Part shown: positions 26,497 through 34,874 of the stretch, in pieces
Layout: every line of letters begins with the position of its first letter
How positions within the stretch are numbered: position 1 is the first letter of the stretch
Assembly (NCBI GenBank): GCA_964486335.1
Contig: CAZAMB010000020.1
Span: 1 to 61,920 of the forward strand
Direction of reading: 5' to 3'
Origin: CAZAMB01 sp964486335
GTDB taxonomy: Bacteria > Planctomycetota > Phycisphaerae > UBA1845
Length of the DNA: 61,920 nt
Translations under genes and position numbers: made by a program
Notes under the pieces: generated by a model
Databases searched by the model: none
Told to the model about the DNA's origin: nothing
What the model saw: only the letters and a program-made list of their open reading frames with translations

Positions 26497-27905
26497 CAGG
26501 CGTCTCCATGCCGCTCGAGCAGCATCGACACGGCGTCGAGATCGACACCGCAACGAAGCGGCGGATTGGCGAACGTGCCCGCGTCCATGCCTCGCGCGGC
26601 GCCCGCATGATATTTCACGGTGACATCCGGGTCCTTGAGTCCGTGGCCGGTAAGGATGCACACAACGCGGTCCGACGGAGCAATCACTTTTTCCTCGAGC
26701 AACATTCGCAATCCGGCGACGGACGCGCCGCTGGCCGGCTCGCATCCGAATCCATGCGCCCCCACGAGCGCTTTTCCGTCGAGAATCTGCTCGTCGCTTG
26801 CCTGGCGAACGACGCCGTTCATCACATCCAACGACCGCAGCGCTTTCGCAAGGTTGACCGGCGCGCCGATCTCAATCGCGCTAGCCACCGTTTTGGCCGC
26901 CCGACCGTCGGCCAAGCGCTTGGCGAAATGACGATCGATCGCCGTTTGATCGAAGCGACCCCCGTTCCATGTGATCCCCTGTTCGTTCACGACTTCGAAC
27001 AGCGTGTTGGCTCCCTCGGCATTGATGATCGCCAGCCGCGGAACGCGCGATACCAATCCCAGATCGCGCAGCTCCAGGAACGCTTTCCCAAACGCGCTGC
27101 TGTTGCCGAGGTTGCCACCGGGAACGACGATCCAGTCGGGCGGTTGCCCGTCGAGTCCTTCGAGCACGCGGTACATGATGCTCTTTTGGCCTTCGAGGCG
27201 AAAAGGATTGACCGAGTTCATCAGATAGAGGCTGAGTCGATCGGCGGCCTGGCGAACCAGGTTCATGCAGGCATCAAAATCACCATCCACCTGAATCGTC
27301 GTCGCGCCGTATTCCAGCGCCTGGGCCAGTTTGCCTAACGCGATCTTGTCACCCCCGACGAACACGACGGCCTGCATCGGCTCGCCGGCTTGCGTCGTTG
27401 CGTGCCGTGCGAACATCGCCATCGAAGCGCTGGTGTTGCCCGTTGAGGCGCAGGCGACGCGGTTTCGATTCAACCGCCGGGCGATGGTGAACGCGGCCGC
27501 CATCCCGTTGTCCTTGAAACTGCCGCTTGGATTGAAACCCTCGTATTGAAGAAAGAGCCGTCCCTGTTTGAGTCCGATTGTCGCTGCGAGCGCATCAGCC
27601 TGTTGAAGCGTGGTTCGGCCCTCGCCAAGGGTGACCAGATCGGCAACCTCCGCGAAAGGCAGCAATTCGCGAAATCGCCAGACGCCGCTGTAATCGGCCC
27701 GCGCTTCGACCGTTCGACCCGGCGTCGACCAACGTGAACGAAAGAATGAAAACTCCGAGGGCGGACGACAGCGCGACCAGTCGTAGCTGACATCGAGCAG
27801 CGACCCGCAGCGACGGCAGGAAAACGCGATCTCGCCAACATCGTATGTCGCGGCGCAATCGGGATGTATGCACTGTTGAAATGCTCGTTCGGCCACGTCG
27901 ACCAT
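26496..27905 (-). CDS. thrC: Threonine synthase
   Basis: ThrC converts O-phosphohomoserine to threonine with PLP. The 469-residue protein starts with a four-Cys ribbon-like segment (C-I-H-P-D-C, then C-R-R-C-G), as in plant-type/class II threonine synthases. It then shows LGEGRTTLQQAD, EGFNPSGSFKDNGMA with the PLP Lys, ACASTGNTSASMA, VVPGGNLGNSSAFGKA and a glycine-rich phosphate loop. G-A-H-G-F-G-C-E-P-A-S-G-A-S-V-A-G and VVCILTGHGLKDPD follow. ATG 27905 gives a compact N-terminus; the frame is open to 28001. Its last base pair is shared with the start of the patatin gene. Confidence 0.92.
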   Translation of the reverse strand: MVDVAERAFQQCIHPDCAATYDVGEIAFSCRRCGSLLDVSYDWSRCRPPSEFSFFRSRWSTPGRTVEARADYSGVWRFRELLPFAEVADLVTLGEGRTTLQQADALAATIGLKQGRLFLQYEGFNPSGSFKDNGMAAAFTIARRLNRNRVACASTGNTSASMAMFARHATTQAGEPMQAVVFVGGDKIALGKLAQALEYGATTIQVDGDFDACMNLVRQAADRLSLYLMNSVNPFRLEGQKSIMYRVLEGLDGQPPDWIVVPGGNLGNSSAFGKAFLELRDLGLVSRVPRLAIINAEGANTLFEVVNEQGITWNGGRFDQTAIDRHFAKRLADGRAAKTVASAIEIGAPVNLAKALRSLDVMNGVVRQASDEQILDGKALVGAHGFGCEPASGASVAGLRMLLEEKVIAPSDRVVCILTGHGLKDPDVTVKYHAGAARGMDAGTFANPPLRCGVDLDAVSMLLERHGDA

Positions 27906-28096
27906 GTTGACGATTATCGCGCCGTCGTGCAACTGGCGATTGCCCCGAACGATCGGAGGCAATGACGGGGCTTGTCCCTGACGCATCGAAAACCGCGTCA
28001 CTCACCAGCGGCGCGACACTGAATCTTCGTGAACAATCATGACGATCGCGCAAGAGGTTCGTGGAACGGCAACGCCTCGGTATCTGTCGCGTCGCC

Positions 28097-29512
28097 TTAA
28101 AACGGCACGTCGGCGCGGGTGGAAGCCGCCGGGCGGTAGGGTTCCGGTTCGGCCGAGTAGTTGCCGAAGCGGGTGAACTTGCGGTTGAAGCTCAGCGTGA
28201 TGTTGCCGGTCGGTCCGTTGCGCTGTTTGGCGATGATCAGCTCGGCGAGTCCCTTGGCCGATTCGTCTTCGGGCTTGTAATACTCGTCGCGGTGGATGAG
28301 GAGCACAACGTCGGCATCCTGTTCGATGGCGCCCGATTCGCGGAGGTCGCTCATGAGGGGTCGCTTGTCGCTGCGGCCTTCGGGCATTCGGTTGAGCTGG
28401 GCCATGGCGATCACGGGAATGTCGAGTTCGCGGGCGAGGGCCTTGATGCCGCGGCTGATCGTCGAAATCTCGACCTGCCGGTTTTCGGCCTGCGGGGTGT
28501 GCATGAGCTGGAGGTAGTCGACGTAGACGATCTGGATGTCGAAGCGCTGTTTGAGTCGCCGAGCCTTGGCGCGAAGCTCCATGATGGTCATGCCCGCGGT
28601 GTCATCGATGTAAAACGGAGCCTGCTCGAAATCGGCGCAGGCGTGCAGCAGTTCGCGCATTTCCTCGTCGCTGAGCGTCCGCCGCCGCAACCGTTGAAGA
28701 TCAATGCCGTGGCCGTGGGAGCAAACGAGACGCTGGGCGACCTGCGCGCCGCTCATTTCCATGGAGAAGAAGGCGACAGGCACGCGTTGATCGAGGGCGG
28801 CGTGCTGGGCCATGGAAAGCCCGAGCGCGGTCTTGCCCATGGAGGGCCTGCCCGCGAGGACGATAAAATCGCCGGGTTGAAACCCGCCGGTGTATTCGTT
28901 GAGCTGGGTGAAGCCGGTGGGCACGCCGGTGCAGACGCCTTCGTCGCGAAGCTCCAGTTGCTCGGACAGTCGCCGGACAAGGTCGCGGATCGAGATGCTC
29001 TGGCCGCTGACGCGCTTCTCGGTGCACTCAAAGATTTTGCGCTCGGCGATATCGAGTATGGTGCGAGCTTCGTCGATGCCGCTGTAGGCCTGGTCGCAAA
29101 TCTCGCCAGTGCAGCGAATCAGATCGCGGAGCATTCCCTTGTCGCGGACGATGCGGGCGTAATGTTCGGCGTTGGCCCAGTCGGCGAAGCTTTCGGCCAG
29201 CTGGATCATGTACTCCTGTCCGCCGACGAAGTCGTACAGGTCGCGGCGGCGAAGTTCGTCGGTGACGACGATCAGGTCGATCGCCTTGCCCGGGTCGTCG
29301 TAAAGATCGAGCAGGATCTCGAAGAGCTTTTGATGAACCGGCAGATAGAACCACGCCGATTCCTCGCGACCGATGATGGGGATGACCTCGGCGATGGCGT
29401 CGCGGCTCATCATCATCGAGCCGAGCAGGGCCATTTCGGCGTCGAGGTCCTGCGGCGGAACACGTTCAGCGCGAACCGTCGCCGTGGGTCTATTCGTCGT
29501 CGTGGTGGTCAT
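28097..29512 (-). CDS. dnaB: Replicative DNA helicase DnaB
   Basis: The hexameric fork helicase. About 471 residues: a Thr-rich start, the N-terminal domain (RVPPQDLDAEMALLGSMM; HQKLFEILLDLYD), a linker with RTILDIAERKIFE, and the RecA-like motor. The motor has Walker A AGRPSMGKTALGLSMA, FFSMEMSGAQVAQRL, Walker B IQIVYVDYLQLMH, and the arginine-finger region near ISRGIKALARELDIPVI, ending QRNGPTG. The C-terminus lacks any intein. The ATG at 29512 lies inside the 3' end of rplI (23-base overlap), so the two are coupled. It is the last gene of the glmU-like/prs/rplY/pth/rpsF/ssb/rplI unit. Confidence 0.97.
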   Translation of the reverse strand: MTTTTTNRPTATVRAERVPPQDLDAEMALLGSMMMSRDAIAEVIPIIGREESAWFYLPVHQKLFEILLDLYDDPGKAIDLIVVTDELRRRDLYDFVGGQEYMIQLAESFADWANAEHYARIVRDKGMLRDLIRCTGEICDQAYSGIDEARTILDIAERKIFECTEKRVSGQSISIRDLVRRLSEQLELRDEGVCTGVPTGFTQLNEYTGGFQPGDFIVLAGRPSMGKTALGLSMAQHAALDQRVPVAFFSMEMSGAQVAQRLVCSHGHGIDLQRLRRRTLSDEEMRELLHACADFEQAPFYIDDTAGMTIMELRAKARRLKQRFDIQIVYVDYLQLMHTPQAENRQVEISTISRGIKALARELDIPVIAMAQLNRMPEGRSDKRPLMSDLRESGAIEQDADVVLLIHRDEYYKPEDESAKGLAELIIAKQRNGPTGNITLSFNRKFTRFGNYSAEPEPYRPAASTRADVPF

Positions 29513-30023
29513 CGGCGCCGGCCTCCCTGCCCGCCGTTGCGGCCTTCGGTTCGTCGTCCTCGGATTCCTCGCCCTCAAGCTTCTCGCGCACGACCCAGAC
29601 CTTGATGGTGCTATGCAGGTCGTCGGCGAAGCGGATGTCGACTTCGACGTTGTCGAGACGACGGATCGGCTGGTGAAGCTGAATCTGCTCGGGCGCGACG
29701 TGGTGTCCTTCCTCGGCGATGGCGGCGGCGATCTCGCGTCGACCGACCGAACCGTACAGGCCGCCGTCCTCGTTGGCCCGTGCGCGAAGGGTGACTTCCA
29801 TGCCGTTGATCTGCCCGGCGAGACGCACGAGCACGGCGCGTTCGCGGGCGAGTTCTTCTTCGGCCTGCCTGCGCGCCTCGGCCAGCCGTTTCATGTTCGC
29901 ATTGGTCGGCTCGGTCGCCAACTGATGCGGCAACAAATAGTTGCGGGCATAGCCCTGACTCACGTTAACGACATCGCCGACAATGCCAAGGGTCGGCACG
30001 TTTTTGCACAAGAGGAGTTTCAT
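29490..30023 (-). CDS. rplI: Large ribosomal subunit protein bL9
   Basis: The 177-residue protein begins MKLLLCKNVPTLGIVGDVV and continues VSQGYARNYLLPHQLA, the 23S rRNA-binding N-domain. It is followed by the long connecting helix (about 45-70) and the C-domain (EDGGLYGSVGRREIAAAI). It ends in an acidic tail of about 25 residues (E-D-D-E-P-K to D-D-H-H-D-D-E), longer than in E. coli (149 residues). The gene follows ssb with a 72-base gap in which rpsR normally lies. Its end overlaps the dnaB start. Confidence 0.97.
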   Translation of the reverse strand: MKLLLCKNVPTLGIVGDVVNVSQGYARNYLLPHQLATEPTNANMKRLAEARRQAEEELARERAVLVRLAGQINGMEVTLRARANEDGGLYGSVGRREIAAAIAEEGHHVAPEQIQLHQPIRRLDNVEVDIRFADDLHSTIKVWVVREKLEGEESEDDEPKAATAGREAGADDHHDDE

Positions 30024-30095
30024 CGGTCGTATCCTGATTCGTTTGGTCGGTTCATCCCTAATTCGATACTTTATTCCGCGGGCCGATCGTGATCG

Positions 30096-30554
30096 TCAAA
30101 AAGGAATATCATCATGAGGCGGCGCCTGGTCATCGTCGCCGGTTCCACCACCGCCCGCCGCGGAGCGCACCGGCGCTGCGCCGGATTCTGATCGACGCCC
30201 GCCACCCTCGCCGCCTTCGCCTCCGCGACCGCCGAGGAAGGTGAAGTTGTCCACAACGACTTCATGTTTGCTGCGCTTATCGCCCTCGGGGGTCGTCCAC
30301 TGGTTCAAGTGCAGCCGTCCCTCAACCAATGCCATCTGCCCCTTTTTCATATATTGGTTGAACGTCTCACCTCCGCGACCGAACACCGTGCAATCCACGA
30401 AGCAGACTTCCTCGCGCATGTTTCCGTCGCGGTCCTTGAAGCGGTGGTTTGTCGCCAGACCGAATTTGCAGACGGCCGTGTTCGACGGCGTGTAGCTCAA
30501 CTGCGGATCGCGGGTCAGATTGCCCACGAGCACGATTCGATTGTAGCTGGCCAT
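30096..30554 (-). CDS. ssb: Single-stranded DNA-binding protein
   Basis: A 152-residue SSB with an OB fold (MASYNRIVLVGNLTRDPQLSY; FVDCTVFGRGGETFNQYM; LVEGRLHLNQWTTPEG), a Gly-rich linker and the acidic interaction tip ending D-D-I-P-F. GAGGAGG nine bases upstream marks ATG 30554; the frame is open to 30725 and overlaps rpsF, which is unlikely. It sits in the conserved rpsF-ssb order, 34 bases after the rpsF stop. It coats single-stranded DNA and recruits repair and replication proteins through the tip. Confidence 0.97.
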   Translation of the reverse strand: MASYNRIVLVGNLTRDPQLSYTPSNTAVCKFGLATNHRFKDRDGNMREEVCFVDCTVFGRGGETFNQYMKKGQMALVEGRLHLNQWTTPEGDKRSKHEVVVDNFTFLGGRGGEGGEGGGRRSESGAAPVRSAAGGGGTGDDDQAPPHDDIPF

Positions 30555-30588
30555 CGTCGAAGCCTCCTCGCCGGGCGCGGTTGGCGCG

Positions 30589-31059
30589 TCAATCGGAAAC
30601 CACGGATTCCATTTCGGACTTGTCGCCGTCGCCCTCGGATCGTGGTCGGCGGCGGCGTCCACGATCGCCGCGCCCTCCACCGTCATAATCGCCCTCGCGT
30701 GGGCCGCGACCATCGTTGTCGCCATCCGATTCGGCGGCGCGCGGCGCGACGGCCTTTTCCATCATGTCGGGCGTGATGCCGTCGGCACGAATGACCAGAA
30801 CGCGAAGCACCTGCTCGGAAAGATGGGCGTCCCGCTCCAGTCCGGCGATCTTGCCGGGCGGGGCCTTAAAGTAGACGAGCACGTAAGTGCCTCTCTTCCG
30901 CCCTTTGATCTTGAAGGTGAGGCGGCGCTCGTCCCATTTTCGGCAGAACAGGATTTCGGCCTCGGCCCGCTCCATGATCCGCTTGATTTCGCCTTCGCAA
31001 TTCTCAAACGAACCGGCGAACGTCGGATCGAAAAGAAACATCGCTTCGTATTGGTTCAA
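30589..31059 (-). CDS. rpsF: Small ribosomal subunit protein bS6
   Basis: The TTG at 31059 is the best start: GAGGAG lies nine bases upstream (31074-31069), and the product then begins M-N-Q-Y-E-A-M-F-L-F-D-P, the usual bS6 N-terminus. Further motifs are E-I-K-R-I-M-E-R-A-E-A-E-I, W-D-E-R-R-L-T-F-K-I-K-G-R-K-R-G-T-Y and V-L-R-V-L-V-I-R-A-D. About 156 residues, longer than the usual 95-135 because of a Gly/Arg/Asp-rich C-terminal tail. It starts 20 bases after the pth stop. bS6 normally binds 16S rRNA with bS18, whose gene is not in this operon. Confidence 0.95.
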   Translation of the reverse strand: MNQYEAMFLFDPTFAGSFENCEGEIKRIMERAEAEILFCRKWDERRLTFKIKGRKRGTYVLVYFKAPPGKIAGLERDAHLSEQVLRVLVIRADGITPDMMEKAVAPRAAESDGDNDGRGPREGDYDGGGRGDRGRRRRPRSEGDGDKSEMESVVSD

Positions 31060-31079
31060 CGTGTCCAACTCCTCAGGTC

Positions 31080-31706
31080 TCAAACCCCGTTCGGGGGACT
31101 GCCCCGATCGTTCCGGCGTTCTTTCTCGCCGGTCGGGATCGCATCTCCGTTAAATCTCGTCATGGTCAGGTCCGCGCCATCGCGAACCCAGCTTTCCACG
31201 GCCTCGCCCGCACGTCCGCGAGCGACCGTCATGATTGCTTCCTCGGAAGCATCAAACCGACTCAGGACAAAGTCCTTCGGATCGCCGACCGGCTGACCGA
31301 TGCCGATTCGAAGTCGGCACCAATCCTCGCTCGCCAATCGATCCGCCACGTCCTGAAGCCCGTTGTGGCCGCCGGACGATCCGCTCTTTCGCATCCGCAA
31401 CCGCCCCGCCGGCAACGCGTGGTCGTCGGTCACCACGAGCAGGTCGGCCAGCTCGATCTTATAAAACTTGCCGGCCGCCAGGACCGCCTGACCGCTGCGG
31501 TTCATGTACGTCGTCGGCTTGAGCAGGACGACCTTTTCGCCGGAGAACTCACCCGCACCAAACCACGCGTGAAACTTCTCCGACTGCATCGACACCGACC
31601 AGCGCGACGCCAGCACATCCACCACATCGAACCCCACGTTGTGCCGGGTGCCCGCGTATTTGGGTCCGGGGTTGCCAAGTCCCACGATGAGCTTCAACGG
31701 CACCAT
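31080..31706 (-). CDS. pth: Peptidyl-tRNA hydrolase
   Basis: Pth releases stalled peptides from peptidyl-tRNA. The 208-residue protein has LIVGLGNPGPKYAGTRHNVGF with the catalytic His and substrate Asn, P-T-T-Y-M-N-R-S-G, VVTDDHALPAGRLRMRKSGSSGGHNGL and RLRIGIGQP. The common DELDLP segment reads DDHALP, but the catalytic-type Asp is kept. The C-terminus has a polar extension. The gene follows rplY by 11 bases, a widespread pairing, and runs into rpsF. Confidence 0.96.
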   Translation of the reverse strand: MVPLKLIVGLGNPGPKYAGTRHNVGFDVVDVLASRWSVSMQSEKFHAWFGAGEFSGEKVVLLKPTTYMNRSGQAVLAAGKFYKIELADLLVVTDDHALPAGRLRMRKSGSSGGHNGLQDVADRLASEDWCRLRIGIGQPVGDPKDFVLSRFDASEEAIMTVARGRAGEAVESWVRDGADLTMTRFNGDAIPTGEKERRNDRGSPPNGV

Positions 31707-31717
31707 TCACCGCGGAG

Positions 31718-32368
31718 TTATTTGGCCTCCTCGGCCTCCTCATCCTTGCGAATACGCCCGATACGTTCCGGTTCGGCCACCGCGCCTTCGCCTTCCTCAG
31801 CCGTCGCCGCAACAGGCACTTCCTCGGCCATCACGCGGACGGTGGCGATACGATCCTCCGGATCCGCGAGCGGCACGACGCCCGGCGGAAGCTGAAGGTC
31901 CTTGACGCAAAACGACTCACCCAGCGCGAGATGCGTCACCAGCGGATGCAACGTGTCGGGAATCTCGGTCACCACGCATTCTACTTCGATTTGTCCCATC
32001 GCCTGATCGAGCACTCCGCCTTCACCCACGCCCTTGGGCACGCCGCGAAGCTCGATGCCGACGCGCACCCGGACTCGCTCGGTGAGGTCCACGCGGGCAA
32101 GGTCCAGGTGAATCGGCGTCGCCGCGAAGTGATCGTATTGCACTTCCTTGATGAGGTAGGGCTTCACCGTACCATTGACGTCCACCTGCAACGTCCGCGC
32201 GCCGCGGTCCAGGGCGATTTCGACATCGTGCCGATCGAGTGATATCGACTCCGGCGCCTCGCCGTGGCCGTAAATGACCACCGGGAGACGACCAACGTTT
32301 CGCAAGGACCGCGCCTTGCGCGTGCCTTCCGCCTGCCGTGGTTCGCCTTTGAGCTGTACTGACTTCAT
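31718..32368 (-). CDS. rplY: Large ribosomal subunit protein bL25, Ctc form
   Basis: A 216-residue two-domain bL25/Ctc protein that binds 5S rRNA. The N-domain shows GTRKARSLRNVGRLPVVIYG, then DHFAATPIHLDLARVDLTERV. The C-terminal beta domain has GVPKGVGEGGVLDQAM, VECVVTEIPDTLHPLVTHLALGES and a terminal acidic tail (EEGEGAVAEPE and onward). The length matches the long, stress-protein-like form and not E. coli RplY (94 residues). It lies between prs and pth, the standard bacterial order prs-rplY-pth. Confidence 0.95.
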   Translation of the reverse strand: MKSVQLKGEPRQAEGTRKARSLRNVGRLPVVIYGHGEAPESISLDRHDVEIALDRGARTLQVDVNGTVKPYLIKEVQYDHFAATPIHLDLARVDLTERVRVRVGIELRGVPKGVGEGGVLDQAMGQIEVECVVTEIPDTLHPLVTHLALGESFCVKDLQLPPGVVPLADPEDRIATVRVMAEEVPVAATAEEGEGAVAEPERIGRIRKDEEAEEAK

Positions 32369-32394
32369 AAATCCCGCCTGCCTCCAGGAAACGA

Positions 32395-33372
32395 TCAGCC
32401 GAACAACGCGCTCACCGATCGATGTTCATGAATCCGTCGAATCGCCTCGCCCACCAGGTGGGCGACGGAAAGCACCGTCAGATTCTTCAGTCGGTCGCGG
32501 ATTTCCGGTCGCTCCGGAATGGTGTCCGTGACCACGATTTCGTTGAAATCGGCCGCCGCCAGTCGCTCGATTGCCGGACCGGCGAACACCGCGTGCGTCG
32601 CGGCGACGTAAATGCCCACCGCGCCGTGCTGTCGAGCGAGCTTGGCCGCCTCGCACACCGTGCCAGCCGTCGTGATCATGTCGTCGAACATCATCACGTT
32701 CTTGCCCTTGACCGTGCCGACAATGTTGACCGCCACAGTCGAATCGCTGGACACGCGTTTCTTGTAAATCACCGCCAGTTCACCGCCGATCCGCGAGGCG
32801 AACTCGCTGCCGAACTTCATGTTGCCCACGTCGGGAGAAAGCAAAACGATGTTGGGCAACTTGCGGTCCATGAAGTGCTTGGCCAGCACCGGCGCGGCCG
32901 TCAGGTGATCCACGGGAATATCGAAGAACCCCTGAATCTGGTCGGCGTGCAAATTCATCGTCACCACGCGGTTGACGCCCGCGGAGGTCAGCATGTTGGC
33001 GACCAGTTTGGCCGTGATCGGCGTGCGACCTTCCGACTTGCGATCCTGCCGGGCATACCCGTAGTAGGGAATCACCGCGGTGATGCGCTTAGCGCTGGCA
33101 CGGCGGAGACAATCGATGAAGATCAGCAACTCCATCAGGTTGTCATTGACGGGCGGGCAGGTCGGCTGAATCACGAACACGTCCTTGCCGCGAACGTCTT
33201 CCTCGAGCTTGACGAGCATCTCACCGTCAGGAAAACGCCCGATGGCCACGCGAGCGCGTTTCAGTTCCAGGTAAGCGCAGATTTTGTCAGCCAGATCGGA
33301 GCCACCCGTTCCGCCGAACACCACGATGCCGTTGGGATCACGGTCCGTCGATCGCTGGCTTTCCCAACTCAT
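32395..33372 (-). CDS. prs: Ribose-phosphate pyrophosphokinase
   Basis: Prs makes PRPP from ribose 5-phosphate and ATP for purine, pyrimidine, NAD, histidine and tryptophan synthesis. The 325-residue enzyme shows FPDGEMLVKLEEDVRGKDVFVIQPT, YYGYARQDRKSEGRTPITAKL (ATP loop), NLHADQIQGFFDIPVDHL (metal), LLSPDVGNMKF, and the PRPP-binding MMFDDMITTAGTVCEAA. Its ATG overlaps the stop of the upstream GlmU-like gene by four bases (ATGA), so the pair is coupled as in many bacteria with glmU-prs. Confidence 0.97.
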   Translation of the reverse strand: MSWESQRSTDRDPNGIVVFGGTGGSDLADKICAYLELKRARVAIGRFPDGEMLVKLEEDVRGKDVFVIQPTCPPVNDNLMELLIFIDCLRRASAKRITAVIPYYGYARQDRKSEGRTPITAKLVANMLTSAGVNRVVTMNLHADQIQGFFDIPVDHLTAAPVLAKHFMDRKLPNIVLLSPDVGNMKFGSEFASRIGGELAVIYKKRVSSDSTVAVNIVGTVKGKNVMMFDDMITTAGTVCEAAKLARQHGAVGIYVAATHAVFAGPAIERLAAADFNEIVVTDTIPERPEIRDRLKNLTVLSVAHLVGEAIRRIHEHRSVSALFG

Positions 33373-34343
33373 GACGCCCCCACTTCCTCTCGTCGTGATG
33401 ACCCAATGATCGAGCCGTCATCCCAGCTTTCACCCGCGCGAACGTGCGCGAAAGGACCCACGCGACAACCTTCGCCGATCGTCGCGCCCAGTCCGATGAA
33501 ACTGAACGGGAAAATGATCGTGTCCTGCCCGATCGTCACGTCGGCCTCGATCCAGGTGTTGTCCGGATCCACAATGGTCACGCCTTCGCCGAGAAACTTG
33601 CGTTGCAACCGGTCTTGCATCACACGGCCCACCGCGGCCAGGTCGAGCCGCGAGTTAATTCCCATCGAATCCTCGGGCGCGACGCGCACCTCGGCGGACA
33701 CACCCGATCCTTCCTCTCGAAACATCCCGACCAGGTCGGTCAGGTAGAATTCGTTCTTCGCGGGGTTGGGCTTCAACCGATCCAGTCCGCTCCAGAGCTT
33801 TGACGAATCAAAGCAATAGTAGCTGACATTGACTTCACGAATCGCGCGTTGTTCCTCGGTGCAGTCGCGATGTTCGACGATGTTCAGCAGCTCGCCCTTT
33901 CCGTTACGCACGATGCGGCCATAGCCCGTCGGGTCGTCCAGTTCCGTCGTGGCCATCGTCAGCGCGTCACCGCGCTGCTCCCGTGTATCAACCAACTCGC
34001 CCAGCGCTTCGCGCCGAACCAGCGGCATATCTCCGGCGACCACGAGCACCGATCCTTCGAATCCACCCAAGGCTTCGCGGCAGCACTTCACCGCGTGTCC
34101 TGTTCCGTGTTGCTCCAATTGCTCGACAAAACTCACGTCGTGTTCCGCCGAAAAACGCTCAACCACCCGATCCTTGCCGTGGCCCACCACGACGAGAATT
34201 CGATCGACGCCGCTCAACCGACACGCACTGAGCACGAAGCCCAACATCGGGCGACCGCAAACCTCGTGCAGCACCTTGGGCACGTCGCTGTTCATTCGAG
34301 TGCTCTTGCCCGCCGCGAGTACGATGGCCGCTACCTCACCCAA
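33369..34343 (-). CDS. GlmU-like UDP-N-acetylglucosamine pyrophosphorylase, truncated form
   Basis: The 324-residue protein carries the nucleotidyltransferase domain of GlmU: A-A-I-V-L-A-A-G-K-S-T-R-M-N-S-D-V-P-K-V-L-H near the start, then V-E-Q-L-E-Q-H-G-T-G-H-A-V, L-V-V-A-G-D-M-P-L-V, G-Y-G-R-I-V-R-N and E-V-N-V-S-Y-Y. It ends after only a few hexapeptide repeats (IGQDTIIFPFSFIGLGATIGEG to VRAGES), so the acetyltransferase half of full GlmU (about 456 residues) is missing. The TTG at 34343 was chosen because GGAG lies eight bases upstream. The frame upstream runs through tRNA-Gln and is not coding. It probably makes UDP-GlcNAc; glucosamine-1-phosphate acetylation must be done elsewhere. Confidence 0.82.
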   Translation of the reverse strand: MGEVAAIVLAAGKSTRMNSDVPKVLHEVCGRPMLGFVLSACRLSGVDRILVVVGHGKDRVVERFSAEHDVSFVEQLEQHGTGHAVKCCREALGGFEGSVLVVAGDMPLVRREALGELVDTREQRGDALTMATTELDDPTGYGRIVRNGKGELLNIVEHRDCTEEQRAIREVNVSYYCFDSSKLWSGLDRLKPNPAKNEFYLTDLVGMFREEGSGVSAEVRVAPEDSMGINSRLDLAAVGRVMQDRLQRKFLGEGVTIVDPDNTWIEADVTIGQDTIIFPFSFIGLGATIGEGCRVGPFAHVRAGESWDDGSIIGSSRREEVGAS

Positions 34344-34359
34344 GCAAATCACTCCGCGA

Positions 34360-34431
34360 TTACCCGGCCAGGACTCGAACCTGGAATACCAGGACCAAAA
34401 CCTGGTGTGTTGCCAATTACACCACCGGGCA
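34360..34431 (-). tRNA. tRNA-Gln (anticodon UUG)
   Basis: Cloverleaf on the minus strand: acceptor TGCCCGG with CCGGGTA (one G-U), D arm GTGT/ACAC, anticodon stem CCAGG/CCTGG with loop TTTTGGT (anticodon TTG), and T arm CCAGG-TTCGAGT-CCTGG. Discriminator A, no encoded CCA. It ends 16 bases before the start of the GlmU-like gene and may share its transcript. Confidence 0.95.
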
Positions 34432-34871
34432 TTCCACGCGCATACCGGAATACCCCGGCAGCGGTCCAAGCCGACATTGTGCATTCAGAAGCCGCGAAAC
34501 GACGACAAGATCGCGGCGGCGGGCGTTTGACCGAGGCCTGAGCGCTCCGCCGCGAAGAGGAACGTCCACTGTCCGCATACGGCTTTCGCCGCTTCCACGG
34601 ACATGCCCACAGGTGTCAATCGCTCAAAACCAGCGGCCCGATCGAAGAATCCGACCAAGCCGACGGGGCAGCGTACTCGCGTCCAAGCCAGCCGTCAAGC
34701 CGTCGATCGATAGGTTGCAACAGTACTGAAAATCGCCCATTTAAACATCGCGATCAACAATTTAGAAAGTTTAGGAAGTATAGGATAAATTGACTTGAGA
34801 AAAATCGGCCGCCGACCCGATACTTCCCAAACCGCGGCGGGAACTGCGGCTGGTTCAACAGAAGGAGCGGC
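34432..34871. other. Gene-free stretch with an AT-rich patch
   Basis: No convincing reading frame is seen. The segment 34735-34800 is much richer in A/T than the rest of the window and contains two imperfect direct units TTTAGAAAG/TTTAGGAAG. GGAAGTAT at 34774-34781 pairs with ATACTTCC at 34820-34827, so the leader of the following small gene could fold. A promoter for that gene is likely here, but no hexamer pair with normal spacing stands out. Confidence 0.4.
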
Positions 34872-34874
34872 ATG

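Noticed and set aside
28061..29605. 514-codon open frame on the plus strand
   Set aside because: It lies wholly antisense to dnaB, whose motifs are unmistakable; the translated product is a composition artefact of GC-rich third positions.
30024..30095. Short rpsR gene between ssb and rplI
   Set aside because: Only 72 bases are available and they do not encode a bS18-like Arg-rich sequence.
33369..34484. Longer 371-residue version of the GlmU-like protein
   Set aside because: The extra N-terminus is translated through the tRNA-Gln gene; the TTG with GGAG at 34343 is the sensible start.
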